Source of the DNA: Isoetes taiwanensis
Taxonomy: Eukaryota > Streptophyta > Lycopodiopsida > Isoetales > Isoetaceae
NCBI GenBank assembly: GCA_021234155.1
Contig: JAJEKV010000058.1
Location: 40,632 to 104,631 of the forward strand
Direction: 5' to 3'
Length of the DNA stretch: 64,000 nucleotides
In this document: positions 22,811 through 31,560 of the stretch, one piece after another
Layout of the letters: every line of letters begins with the position of its first letter
Numbering within the stretch: the stretch's first letter is position 1
Notes under the pieces: generated by a model
The model's database searches: none
What the model was told of the DNA's origin: nothing
Seen by the model: only the letters and a program-made list of their open reading frames with translations
Program-made: the position numbers and the translations under genes

Positions 22811-24665
22811 TAGAGAGCACATTCGATTGATTGGATGATGTTGTCTCATAGCACTGTTCTCCCAATCTTGGTATAACCCTCTTTTTTCTTGGCATTCCAT
22901 CAATGAGATCTTCTATATTTTCATCCATTGGTAAATCTGCCCATCTGTTGTTATGCACTGGAAACTCCTCATTAGCAGCTTGATATTCTACTGCCATATA
23001 CTCAATTGGTTCTTCCTCATTGTGATTCTCTACAGTTTCTCGCACATTAGAATAGTTATGACCTGTGAGATTTTTTATGACACCTCCTGAGTTAGGCAAC
23101 CTCTTTCGCATCTGATTTTTAATTCTGCCACCATTTCTGTGTTGTACTGTGGCCCACCCATCCTCATTCACCTGTTCCTTTCTATTTTCGATGTTTACCT
23201 CTCGCTCTTGCTTCTTATCCAGTTCTGGGTTTCCTTTAGATGGTGAAAAAACATCACGTTCCATTTCACCTGAATTTAGATGATCCTTTCCCTTTTTTGC
23301 CCCATTTATCTCTGTTACCATTTCATCTGCTACTTTGACATTGTCGTGCTGCTTGGTTGTCTTTTCTACTGCTACTTTGACATTGCCTTGTGACTCTCTC
23401 CCGAACACAAAACACTCTTTCAGACCCTTAATTTCCATTGTGGGGAACATCCTTCTAATCTCCCATCCGTTTATGAGTTTTAACTTAAATAAGGAATAGT
23501 ATGTCCCACTTCGCACGAGAGTGAATTGTGGAATGCCTTCCACTGCTGTAATGCCCACACAAATCCTTGGCCCCTTTGCAATCGAATGCGTTATGTATGT
23601 CCCCAGGTTCTTTGCTATGGCAATTAAAAATTCTGAGTCAAGCATATCCATTGGGAGTTGTTCTATCTCAAGCCAACAAGGAAGTTTAACAGCAGACAAT
23701 TTATCTGGGGTGAAACCTGGAGTATAGTATTGATATAACACAAATTCCCCCGCGAAGCGGTCTACTCCCCTGGAGACTATCTTTTCCACCGCTTTCTCAT
23801 CATCAAATAATATTAGGAAAAAATTACTTCCAATAGCTTTGATGCTCTGGAACTGCGGCATATTTAGAGCATCAAGATGCCTTGTGAGCCAGTTTTGTAG
23901 TTTCCTGTAGTCCAAAAAACCTCCCGTAAAGAATCCCACCACTGCCTTGGAAATTAAATTTTCCATATTCCTGATATGCCTTGAGTGGTTTATCTCTGTT
24001 ACTTTAAGATTGCCATATTCTGGTTCGATACCTGCTGCTTGAAGAAGCTGTTCCAGATTGGCAGACAGGTTTTTAGAAGGCAGAGAATTCAAGGCCTCTT
24101 CTACTCTGCTGCTACGGGATTCATTTGGGACACCTTTCTTAATCCATTCAGAAAAACGGGGTCTTATAATTCTTTCTAAAGTATTGCCCTGTTTCCAGTG
24201 GTTAAATTTTTTATTTTCATTGTTGCTTACGGTAGAATCCATGTTTCCACAATTTTCCAGCCCCTCATGTTTACCATCAGTACAAAAATCAGTGGAATTG
24301 CTTACCTCTTTTTTATTCTTGCCGGACTTCTGGTCTATCTCCTCCAGCATTGTTCTTTCTTCTGCAATCATGCCATTCTTCACTATAGCCGCTTCATTCT
24401 GCCTCACCATAGCCGTTTCATTCTGTCCCTTCTGTCCTTGTAAGCCCCAAGTACCTGTGCCTCGGTCAATCTCTCTGCCTTCGATTTTTCCTGTTCCATA
24501 ACTAGCCGCTGTTGCAGGTCTGAGTGCAGCAATACCCGGCAGGGGCTCAGAGCCCCCGATCTTCTTACCAGAGCCGTCGCCTGTGGGGTTTTCGCCTGGT
24601 GCCGCTACCGTGGGGTTTTCCCCTGTTGCCGTTACCCTGGTCGGCTGTCCCTGCGCCACCGACAT
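22800..24665 (-). CDS. LINE ORF1, DUF4283-type RNA-binding protein
   Basis: The frame is open further upstream, but MSVAQGQPTRVTA at 24665 is the likely start, giving 621 residues. The N-terminal third is Gly/Pro/Glu-rich with a small internal repeat (GENPT twice). A DUF4283-like RRM fold of plant LINE ORF1 proteins spans roughly residues 235-375, with VVGFFTGGFLDYRKLQNWL, FFLILFDDEKAVEKIVSRG, KLPCWLEIEQLPMDML and GPRICVGI. No CCHC zinc knuckle follows, though many relatives have one. The C-terminal part is acidic and low-complexity. ORF1 is thought to package the LINE RNA. No stop or frameshift is seen. Confidence 0.85.
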   Translation of the reverse strand: MSVAQGQPTRVTATGENPTVAAPGENPTGDGSGKKIGGSEPLPGIAALRPATAASYGTGKIEGREIDRGTGTWGLQGQKGQNETAMVRQNEAAIVKNGMIAEERTMLEEIDQKSGKNKKEVSNSTDFCTDGKHEGLENCGNMDSTVSNNENKKFNHWKQGNTLERIIRPRFSEWIKKGVPNESRSSRVEEALNSLPSKNLSANLEQLLQAAGIEPEYGNLKVTEINHSRHIRNMENLISKAVVGFFTGGFLDYRKLQNWLTRHLDALNMPQFQSIKAIGSNFFLILFDDEKAVEKIVSRGVDRFAGEFVLYQYYTPGFTPDKLSAVKLPCWLEIEQLPMDMLDSEFLIAIAKNLGTYITHSIAKGPRICVGITAVEGIPQFTLVRSGTYYSLFKLKLINGWEIRRMFPTMEIKGLKECFVFGRESQGNVKVAVEKTTKQHDNVKVADEMVTEINGAKKGKDHLNSGEMERDVFSPSKGNPELDKKQEREVNIENRKEQVNEDGWATVQHRNGGRIKNQMRKRLPNSGGVIKNLTGHNYSNVRETVENHNEEEPIEYMAVEYQAANEEFPVHNNRWADLPMDENIEDLIDGMPRKKRVIPRLGEQCYETTSSNQSNVLSNGI

Positions 24666-24721
24666 CTTCTCTTCCCTCTTTTTCGAACCAGAGCTACCTA
24701 TATGGAGAGTTGATAGAACCA

Positions 24722-24994
24722 CAATAAAATGATTCAATATGTCTAGGATAATATAATCATTATTGAGCAAACCTTTTTGCAAGTTGCATAAGGGGTTAGG
24801 TGAGAAACACCATTTGCTAGATCATTGATAAGACCCCTCTAAAGGATGCCTATCCATTACATGTGTTCTTGGATGGGCCTCTGTGAAGGTCCCATAAGGA
24901 AGGCTCATATATAAAGGGGCAATGATGATGTGGGGCATAAGTATTGCGCTAGGAGTTCAATACATATAGGGCTGAGTAATACATATAAGGGGTA
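24722..24994. other. leader side of the LINE and flanking DNA
   Basis: No gene. A TATA-like catatataaagg lies at about 24928. The 5' boundary of the LINE cannot be placed because no target-site duplication could be paired with the missing 3' end. Confidence 0.4.
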
Positions 24995-25085
24995 GATAAC
25001 ACCATGGTTCGAGAGTGTTACACCTCCAGTAAAACATGAGCCATGTTTTATTGGAGGTGTAATAATCTCGGACCAGGGTGTTATC
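24995..25085. repeat. 91-nt foldback with 44-nt arms
   Basis: Left arm 24995-25038 and right arm 25042-25085 are complementary at about 39 of 44 positions, separated by the loop agc. The upper stem acacctcca-taaaacatg pairs almost fully. The size and mispairs are compatible with a plant miRNA or siRNA precursor, a tiny MITE or a transcribed foldback; sequence alone does not decide. Confidence 0.85.
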
Positions 25086-25194
25086 TTCCTTCACACCTCG
25101 TCGTGAGAGTTTTGTATAAGGGAAAGACTCTTTACCTGCAATTAAAAGTGTCGCCGATCTTGAGGCACACTTGAATGCGGAGGAGCTTTGGAAA

Positions 25195-25454
25195 GTGAAG
25201 GCAGGTTAGATGCAATCCAGGCGGGCAAAAACAAAGAATCGTGGGTAGAATCATTAGAATTGCAGGTAGAAACAACAGAATCGGGGGTAGAAACTCCAGA
25301 ATTGCAGGTAAAAACTCAGTGCTATCAAGTAAAAACAGAGAATCCACTTTTGTGCCCAATCAAAAATTTTGAGGGACATTCTTTAAAAGAAATGTTGCCA
25401 CGTGGTGCATCGTGGTTGGCTCCGTGGCCTGGATTGCATCTAATCTGCCTTTAC
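25195..25454. mobile_element. 260-bp element with 28-bp terminal inverted repeats
   Basis: Bases 25195-25222 (gtgaaggcaggttagatgca.. to atccaggc) and the reverse complement of 25427-25454 agree at 26 of 28 positions. The interior includes a small minisatellite (about 25245-25345) built from gtagaaac and agaattgcagg units, giving a repetitive ORF. No target duplication is evident next to the arms, so the superfamily is open. Confidence 0.7.
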
Positions 25455-25562
25455 GGGTCGTGCAATCACCATCGAAATTGACGTGGATGGTTTATTTGAT
25501 AAAACCTTAGGGATTTATGAAGTAGTAGTGTGCTACTATGGCTCCACTAAAGCAGAGGCTAA

Positions 25563-25758
25563 GGCTACGTTCCCATGAAAAGCAATGGGACTTGAAATTT
25601 CTTGTCCGGAAGCTAAAGTCGAGCAGTTCCCATGTTCATATTTTGAGGTCAACTTCCAAGTGTGGCTTGGATTTTTCAGAAATGGAGGGGGGTTTCTGAA
25701 CTCTCCGGTTAATTGCCTTAATCTTGGAGTCCGGTCGGAGGCGCATGGGAACGTAGCC
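25563..25758. mobile_element. Tourist-like MITE (PIF/Harbinger type)
   Basis: GGCTACGTTCCCATG (25563-25577) and its exact complement CATGGGAACGTAGCC (25744-25758) form perfect 15-bp terminal inverted repeats. They are flanked by TAA on both sides (25560-25562 and 25759-25761). A 3-bp TAA/TTA target duplication with GG-starting ends is diagnostic of PIF/Harbinger elements, and 196 bp without coding capacity is a typical MITE. It lies about 490 bp upstream of the GEX1-type gene start. Confidence 0.88.
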
Positions 25759-26249
25759 TAAGATTGGTCTCAGCCATTAGGGGCTGGTTGCTAAGCCCAT
25801 TATAAAGTACTTGAACGTAGATAGCGCATATACGTACGCGGCCAAAATACACACACACTGTAGACGACAGCCTGCTTTTTAGCGTGGACTACCTGTGTCA
25901 ACGTTACCTTCGTCAATGTTTTTCGTCTTCCGCAATCCCTCTCTCTTCCTTTCTAAACAAACCAGTCTTACTTGGCTGTCTTAACCATGATTTCTTATTT
26001 GTTAATCCACCAATCCGGGCGTTCTTCAAATCCCGCTACCCATATTACGTCTACCTTCTTCGGGAACACATGGAATGCGGAGATAAGCGTAACGACATAT
26101 GTTTATTATAACGTTTTCACGGCCTTTAGTGCAATGAAGTCTTGGGTTCAGCGGCAGGTGGTTTGATCTCAAACTATTTATTCGGAAGATTTTGGTTCTT
26201 AGTTTTCAAAGACTGGATTGTGGAGTGAAAGAAGGCATTGAAGGCTGAA

Positions 26250-28049
26250 ATGCAAATTCAAAGAGGGTTTTATTGCTACTTGTTATTGCTTTTCCAAAGT
26301 GAAATGATTTTCTCTAGTTGGTGGACATGGAGCAGCTCAAAGGCAGAGACTATTAGTCCAAGTTCACAATCTTCGGGTAGTTAGACATCCGGCGTTAAGC
26401 CATTGAAAAGCCCCTTTGCTCAAGGGTGGAAAGGGAAGCAAGTTAGTTGAAGAGGCAAGTCGAGAAAAAGGGGGCTGTTGGCAAGAGGCTTATACGGTCT
26501 GTTTTCAAATTGTAGAGATATACTCGAAATGAAGACCAAAAGTTGAGAATGGCTTATCGGTTCACAAACTGTTTTTCTTGCAAGTTCGGGAAGCCTACGT
26601 TGAAGCCATGTCCTCCGAGCGACTGTGAAGGAATGCACCAAGTCCACGACAGAGCATAATCATCAAATTCTTACGAATTTCTTTACGGACACTTGCATCT
26701 ATGTGCCATTACATCCGGTTAAGAGATTTCTCCTCTTCATCCTTTTTAGTTAAGGGAGCATCTCCCGATGATTATGGGATTAGCAACCTTTACATCAAAA
26801 AAATTATGAAATACATGTATGCGGATTTCCACTTTACGTTGTTTACATCAATTAGCAAACCTGGGGAGATATTTGTTTTATACTCCAATAGGTTAGCATC
26901 ATAAATTATATGGTGCAAGCTAGACAATCTAATGTTAGAGTTTGATATATATTTTCTGAAGCGAGACTTTCAAAATGGAGACCGAGGAACTTGTGATAGA
27001 CTTAAAAATTCGGCCCATTGGGTGGAAGCGAGGTTACATGTAATGAGAATCGGTGAGTCAATTCTTCACCGGTCGGATAAAATTGTAGGAATGCAAAAGA
27101 AGTTACAAGAAGAATATACAACAATGGAGGATAGCATAGAAGAAATGCAAACAAACTATTGGTCGGGGTTTATCTAGCTTGAAAGGCTATCTTAGAACAA
27201 GCAAGTAAACAACTCTCGATGTCACGACCACTCGGAAGGATCTTCTTGAGCAGCAAGAAAAAGCGAGTTATCAACAACAAGTGCTTACAGGAAACTTAGA
27301 AAAGGATATGTTAGCTCTTATGAGTAGAGCATCGACATTGATATACAGATGAAGCAATCTTTGACCGGGCAAGAGCAATTACTAGCGGGACAAGACTTAG
27401 CAATGTCAAGTCTTCAAACACTTCATCGGTTGCAATTAAGTGCGCTTGAAGAAAGTAGATCATCTCTTCAAGATCTATCAAATCAAGCAAGGCTACATCA
27501 ACAACAATTCGGGGTGGCAATCGACTTGGAGCGAGATCCATCACAAGTTAGCGAAGGTTCTTCTTCTATTTTACATGCTCGGGGTTTGTTACCACTTTCG
27601 ATGCATATAAATACATAGTGTGGAGATGCCTACATTATTAAGGGAACATAGAAATTTGCACACTCGGCGGTTTAATTGCGAGGAGGAGTTTGGGACTAAA
27701 CAAGCTTTGTGTTCTCTTCTCTTGGCGATTATTTGCATTACCGCGAGCAATTTTACTTGAGGCCCGCGTCATAAGAAGTTTCTTTTTCTATGTGCCCATT
27801 TCTATATTTATCTACATGATTACAGGAGCTCGACAAACACATGGAGCTAGAGCGTTTCTTTATTTTGGTATGCAATCTGCTGATGTTTTATGCAATGATC
27901 TGGATACATGAAAGATTGACTAGTCGTTTGTCAATGTCTTTGCAGGCTTGTGCACTTGTTTTGCAGTTGAGTTTTACTTCATACGTTTGCGCAGGATTGA
28001 CCCTTTAAAACGAGATCTTTCTGGACAAGAGCAACATTTGCTTCTATAG
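26250..28049 (+). pseudogene. GEX1: GEX1 (KAR5/Brambleberry family) nuclear-fusion gene, frameshifted
   Basis: GEX1 proteins sit in the nuclear envelope of gametes and are needed for nuclear fusion. From ATG at 26250 there is a signal-peptide-like start (FYCYLLLLFQ), then in shifting frames the Cys-rich outer domain (LVEEA.., CWQEAY, FTNCF, KPTLKPCPPS, VKECTKSTTEHNH, FFTDTC), a long coiled coil (ESILHRSDKIVGMQKKLQEE, LLEQQEKASYQQQVLTGNLE, QLLAGQDLAMSSLQTLHRLQ, LEESRSSLQDL) and the membrane part (LFALPRAILLEARVI, FFFYVPISIFIYMI, ARQTHGARAFLYFG). A 78-bp GT..AG intron (27868-27945) splices G to LCTCFAVEFYFI in frame, so it is not a processed copy. At least six small indels break the frame; some may be sequence errors. 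26705-26950 may be another intron. Confidence 0.75.
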
Positions 28050-29710
28050 GAGCATTATATTTGATATACATGGCCCTCAATTTTAAGTAATATGTTTCAT
28101 TATTTATACTATGTTCTAGTCATGCCGTAGTAGCAACTAAATGGAACCAATCTTTGCTTTGTAGAGACTATTCATCTTTGAGTTACCAAATCTTGCTTGA
28201 TATCGGAGAATGATACAAAGGGATAGGGATGCATACTATCAATTCTCTCATAACCACCCTTTGCAGGACAACTCTTGTGACAAATTATTTAATGTGGAAA
28301 GAGTGTTTGAATACATAGCATGATTGATATTCCAGGTTGCCCTCAATATCTTGAAAGTGAATATAACCATGATGATGAACAAAATGATCCCGACCATATC
28401 CTCTTCCTCTTCAGATCATTACACTGAAGATGAAAATATATCAGCAGATGAAGATCATGGGTGCTACGATCTGCGGCTGTTAACCATAAATGTCTCTTTT
28501 TGCTTCCCAAATTGTTGGTATTCTTTGTGTATATGCAAATTGTTAACAATTTTGTGGACTGCAGTGAATGAATATATGCAATATATCTATAGAATAAAGT
28601 GAATGTGACTCGCTTGGCATTTGAATGATTGCATCCATGCACAATAACTGCAATGTGTCCCGAACAAAGTCAAGTTTTTTTGCCAAGCTTTGTGGGTGCC
28701 CACTAAGTTGAACCTGTTATAAATGAAGATAAATTTTGTGCCCAAAGCTTTGTGCAGCTCCCAACGAATTGAAGATGTGACTATTTAACTTAAGTCAACC
28801 TTTTGCCTAAGCAATTGTACCTGTCATAAATCAAATCATACATGCTTCTGCAATTTCTACAATGCATCATAGCTATATAAATAGATCTGGCTTCCCCTAC
28901 AGTTTATTGCATCCATATTATAACCCTGTAGTAGAGTCCTTACAATATATTTTAAAGCTCTTTAGCACGATCTGCACACAGGATCTCAAGTATCCAAAGT
29001 ACTATCTGTTGCTTGGTATCTTTAAGCTTGTGCTAAAGATCTAGGAATTACTAGTTGGTATAGAACCCTTATGCAGGCTCAGCACAATTTAATCTGGTAC
29101 AACAGGAACATATATATTTCTATTAATCTAGTGTAATAATAATTTATAGCAGATATTTCATCTCAGGTTACTAAGTGCCACGGGCCTCCAAATGGTTATG
29201 ACGGTTATACTACCACATAAGTACTTTAACATTTGACATTTGTTAACCTGATTTAGTTAGCAAATACAGGAGATCACCATGTACAACCAACTCTATCCCA
29301 CGAAACTCTACCCTAGAAGCACTGCAACACAATCACAGCTCTAAAACAATACACATAAAACAACTTCCAACTGTGCCATTAATTTTTTTCAGTCATATGC
29401 TATAAAGCAAATCTTGATCCGCAATGAAATCATAAGCTAAACACTGGGTACACTTCCACAACCTGGATTTATACACATATAACAGAATTATATTGCCTTG
29501 CAAATGTGACAGATGATCAAAGGTTCATGTTAAACAAAAAGAACAATGAATATGCTTCAAAATTATGATTGATTCATCAAAGAAGTGACAGATGTGATTG
29601 ATGCAAGATCTGAAGATTGAGAAGCACCATATCAGGAAGCCAGAGGATGCTTAGGTCAGCAGATGAAGATCATGGGCCTGGACCACGAATGGTGAAGTAA
29701 TTTAGGAACA
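28050..29710. other. downstream of GEX1: possible tail exon, otherwise no gene
   Basis: An acidic frame at 28400-28470 (SSSSDHYTEDENISADEDHG) could be a C-terminal exon of the GEX1 gene. The 21 bases tcagcagatgaagatcatggg at 28440 recur at 29655, hinting at a partial duplication of that exon. The rest shows no supportable coding sequence. Confidence 0.35.
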
Positions 29711-30280
29711 CTAAGAAGAATCCTGTGTGATATCCTGTGTGATATCCTGTGTGACACGAAATCCCATTGATTGTATATTCTCATTCATTGGAATAGGCTC
29801 AAGCAACTCATCAGAATCATAGCCAGCATGCAAAGCTTCGGCTGCCAAAGAAACTGCAGGGGCCTTGTTGTTCACTTCCTCATCATGCAAAGCTTCGGCT
29901 GCCAAAGAAACTGCAGGGGCCTTGTTGTTCACTTCCTCATCATGCAAAGCTTCGGCTGCCAAAGAAACTGCAGGGGCCTTGTTGTTCACTTCCTCATCAT
30001 GCAAAGCTTCGGCTGCCAAAGAAACTGCAGGGGCCTTGTTGTTCACTTCCTCATCATGCAAAGCTTCGGCTGCAGCAGGGGCCTTGTTCAATTCCTCATA
30101 AACATCTAATGGATCTTCTTCACCACCACCAGCATCCTCAGCATCCTCAGCATTATCATTTGTCATGAAATAGATATCTTCTTTAAGTGAGTCTACATAC
30201 CTTCTTTCAATCTCTTCTATTCGTCGAACTTCCAAGGATTTCTGTCTGTTCTCCATTGAAATGGGATTGGGCCGGTGCAT
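29711..30280 (-). CDS. 189-residue acidic protein with 19-residue repeats, unknown
   Basis: From Met at 30280 (MHRPNPISMENRQKSLEV) a predicted helical segment RIEEIERRYVDSLKEDIYFM is followed by an acidic stretch and then repeats of EALHDEEVNNKAPAVSLAA, and the end repeats DITQ. The 57-bp DNA unit is present four times without a mismatch (29830-30057) plus a partial fifth. A second copy of the N-terminal half exists at 49779-49982 without repeats. No family is recognised. The protein looks soluble and charged. A first exon on the other strand starts nearby, suggesting a shared promoter region. Confidence 0.55.
   Translation of the reverse strand: MHRPNPISMENRQKSLEVRRIEEIERRYVDSLKEDIYFMTNDNAEDAEDAGGGEEDPLDVYEELNKAPAAAEALHDEEVNNKAPAVSLAAEALHDEEVNNKAPAVSLAAEALHDEEVNNKAPAVSLAAEALHDEEVNNKAPAVSLAAEALHAGYDSDELLEPIPMNENIQSMGFRVTQDITQDITQDSS
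29725..29760. repeat. 12-bp microrepeat at the ORF end
   Basis: tgtgatatcctg is repeated about three times and encodes the DITQ units at the C-terminus of the minus-strand ORF. Confidence 0.8.
29830..30073. repeat. 57-bp minisatellite, four perfect units and a partial
   Basis: Units start at 29830, 29887, 29944 and 30001 and are identical; a fifth begins at 30058 and diverges after 16 bases. Because 57 is divisible by 3 the frame of the minus-strand ORF is kept. It is not a CRISPR array: there are no unique spacers. Confidence 0.97.
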
Positions 30281-30401
30281 GTAGCTTGATGATCTTCGGC
30301 TAAAGAAGAGGATCGAAATGGAAAATAGGGAAGACGGATTCCTGCTATGGCGCCGCTCAAGCGGAATAAGGGCGAGATTCCCAGATCAATCTGTTCATGA
30401 A

Positions 30402-30410
30402 TATAAATAG
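30402..30410 (+). promoter_or_regulatory. TATA box between divergent genes
   Basis: TATAAATAG lies 115 bases before the ATG at 30525 on the plus strand and about 120 bases upstream of the minus-strand ORF starting at 30280. Confidence 0.55.
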
Positions 30411-30524
30411 GGCCCAAGAAAATGCCACAGAGATTTACAAGCTGCCGGAAGACAGAGCACCTGGCAGGACATCTGGAGCTCCGCTCAGGAAATAAGGAAG
30501 GCCAGCGATCGAAACCAGAGAGAA

Positions 30525-30645
30525 ATGGCTCAGACAGTCCCAGGCAAGATGGATCAAAACGTTTTCGAGCTCCCAGCTATGGCGGAATTCATCTCGGTAA
30601 AAGATTTTGGGGCTCCGCATGTAATTGGTTCCCACGATGTAGGAG
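30525..30645 (+). CDS. first-exon candidate of an unknown gene
   Basis: The frame begins MAQTVPGKMDQNVFELPAMA, continues FISVKDFGAPHVIG and reaches a good donor, ggag|gtacga, in phase 1. TATA box, leader, ATG and donor are spaced as in a plant gene. No downstream exon could be recognised before 31.5 kb and the family is unknown. The long minus-strand ORF across it (30435-30833) is probably a shadow. Confidence 0.4.
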
Positions 30646-30780
30646 GTACGAATCCCCTCGATGGTGACGTGGCGTTGTCTGGTTGGTTGTCCCTTGCTTT
30701 CGTAGATAGGTGCATCTGCATTCCGTATGCCTGACCCTTGAGTAGGCTCTAGTATAGGATCCCTAGGCATGAGTCTTGAA

Positions 30781-30839
30781 GGGATTATGGGAAATAACCC
30801 TCGAGGCCGGAGGCCGAGAGGGTTATTTCCCATGATCCC
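30781..30839. repeat. 59-nt hairpin with 22-bp arms
   Basis: GGGATTATGGGAAATAACCC.. (30781-30802) and 30818-30839 pair with one mismatch. The 15-base loop contains two GGCC words that can pair again. Such a stem could be a small-RNA source, a terminator-like structure or a foldback remnant. Confidence 0.88.
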
Positions 30840-30997
30840 TGAAAGGGGAGGGTTGACCTCCCTTAAACCCCTGGCCTGTCCGAGCAGGTAGCACTGTAAG
30901 ATCCCACTGAATCTATCCTCTTCAATTCCAATCTTTATAAAATGAGATAAAACGGTTTCTTCAAATACTTATGCAAAACCTCGGAAGTTCTATTGAT

Positions 30998-31039
30998 CAC
31001 AAAATCCTTCTCTTCTTCCACAAAATCCTTCTCTTCTTC
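30998..31039. repeat. perfect 21-bp tandem duplication
   Basis: cacaaaatccttctcttctt.. occurs at 30998-31018 and again at 31019-31039. Confidence 0.92.
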
Positions 31040-31560
31040 TGTTGGGCGATCTGCTACCTTGAATCAGAGTTTTATGCATGAAACAGAGTCGGGCACAATT
31101 TTTTTCTGGATCAATCCGGCCAAAATCTTCCTTCCAAATGCGGCCCTTTTCCAGTAAGAACCTTCGAACTTTCTCCTCTGCCCAAAAAACGGACATCTGC
31201 TGCTATCTGCCGAAGGATCCCATAAATTATTCTTTTCGGATCTGCAGCTGGAGCTTCTTGAATCATATGGCTCTGCCGAAAATCTATCTGGCTGCAGGGA
31301 TTTTCCTGTTTGAATGCATTGCATGGTCCTGCAAATGAAAACATATCAACTAGCTCCTCTTCCTGGCAGATTTGAGCAGAAATCTGATGGCGGAAGGAAG
31401 CTGAACTGCCCGCCAGAAGCTGAAAAACAGAGCAAGGGAGCAACGATTTCTATTACAGACTGATAATCTCTGGAATATTCTCTCAAAAAGCATATCCGTG
31501 AGATTATTAGCAATAATCTTTGGCATATTCCTTAAAAAAGCATATTCCAGTCATTATGCA
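31040..31560. other. unassigned DNA with overlapping ORFs
   Basis: ORFs on both strands overlap (up to 110 codons on the minus strand, 31111-31443) but neither shows a family motif. Repeats of ggaatatt-like phrases occur near 31470-31550. Confidence 0.35.

Larger units (their letters stand above)
21411..24720 (-). mobile_element. L1-type LINE, 3'-truncated
   Basis: ORF1 and the start of ORF2 follow in the order expected for a plant L1 element. The 5' leader lies left of about 24720 on this strand's reading. The element stops at the first RT block (NKCPGLDE, about 21411), where segment C begins. RT core, RNase H or zinc region, 3' UTR and poly(A) are missing. Normal LINE loss is at the 5' end, so this 3' loss points to deletion or recombination after insertion. 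Both visible frames are uninterrupted, so the element is young. Confidence 0.85.

Noticed and set aside
22810-22903. Upstream in-frame Met for LINE ORF2
   Set aside because: The extra N-terminal 31 residues overlap ORF1 in another frame and lie outside the endonuclease domain; the ATG at 22810 gives a standard start just before LSWN.
29830-30073. Regular repeats as a CRISPR-like array
   Set aside because: The units are directly adjacent with no spacers, they encode an in-frame peptide repeat, and the context is plant nuclear DNA.
30435-30833. 132-codon minus-strand ORF as a gene
   Set aside because: It overlaps the better supported TATA-led plus-strand exon and runs through a hairpin; it shows no family motif.
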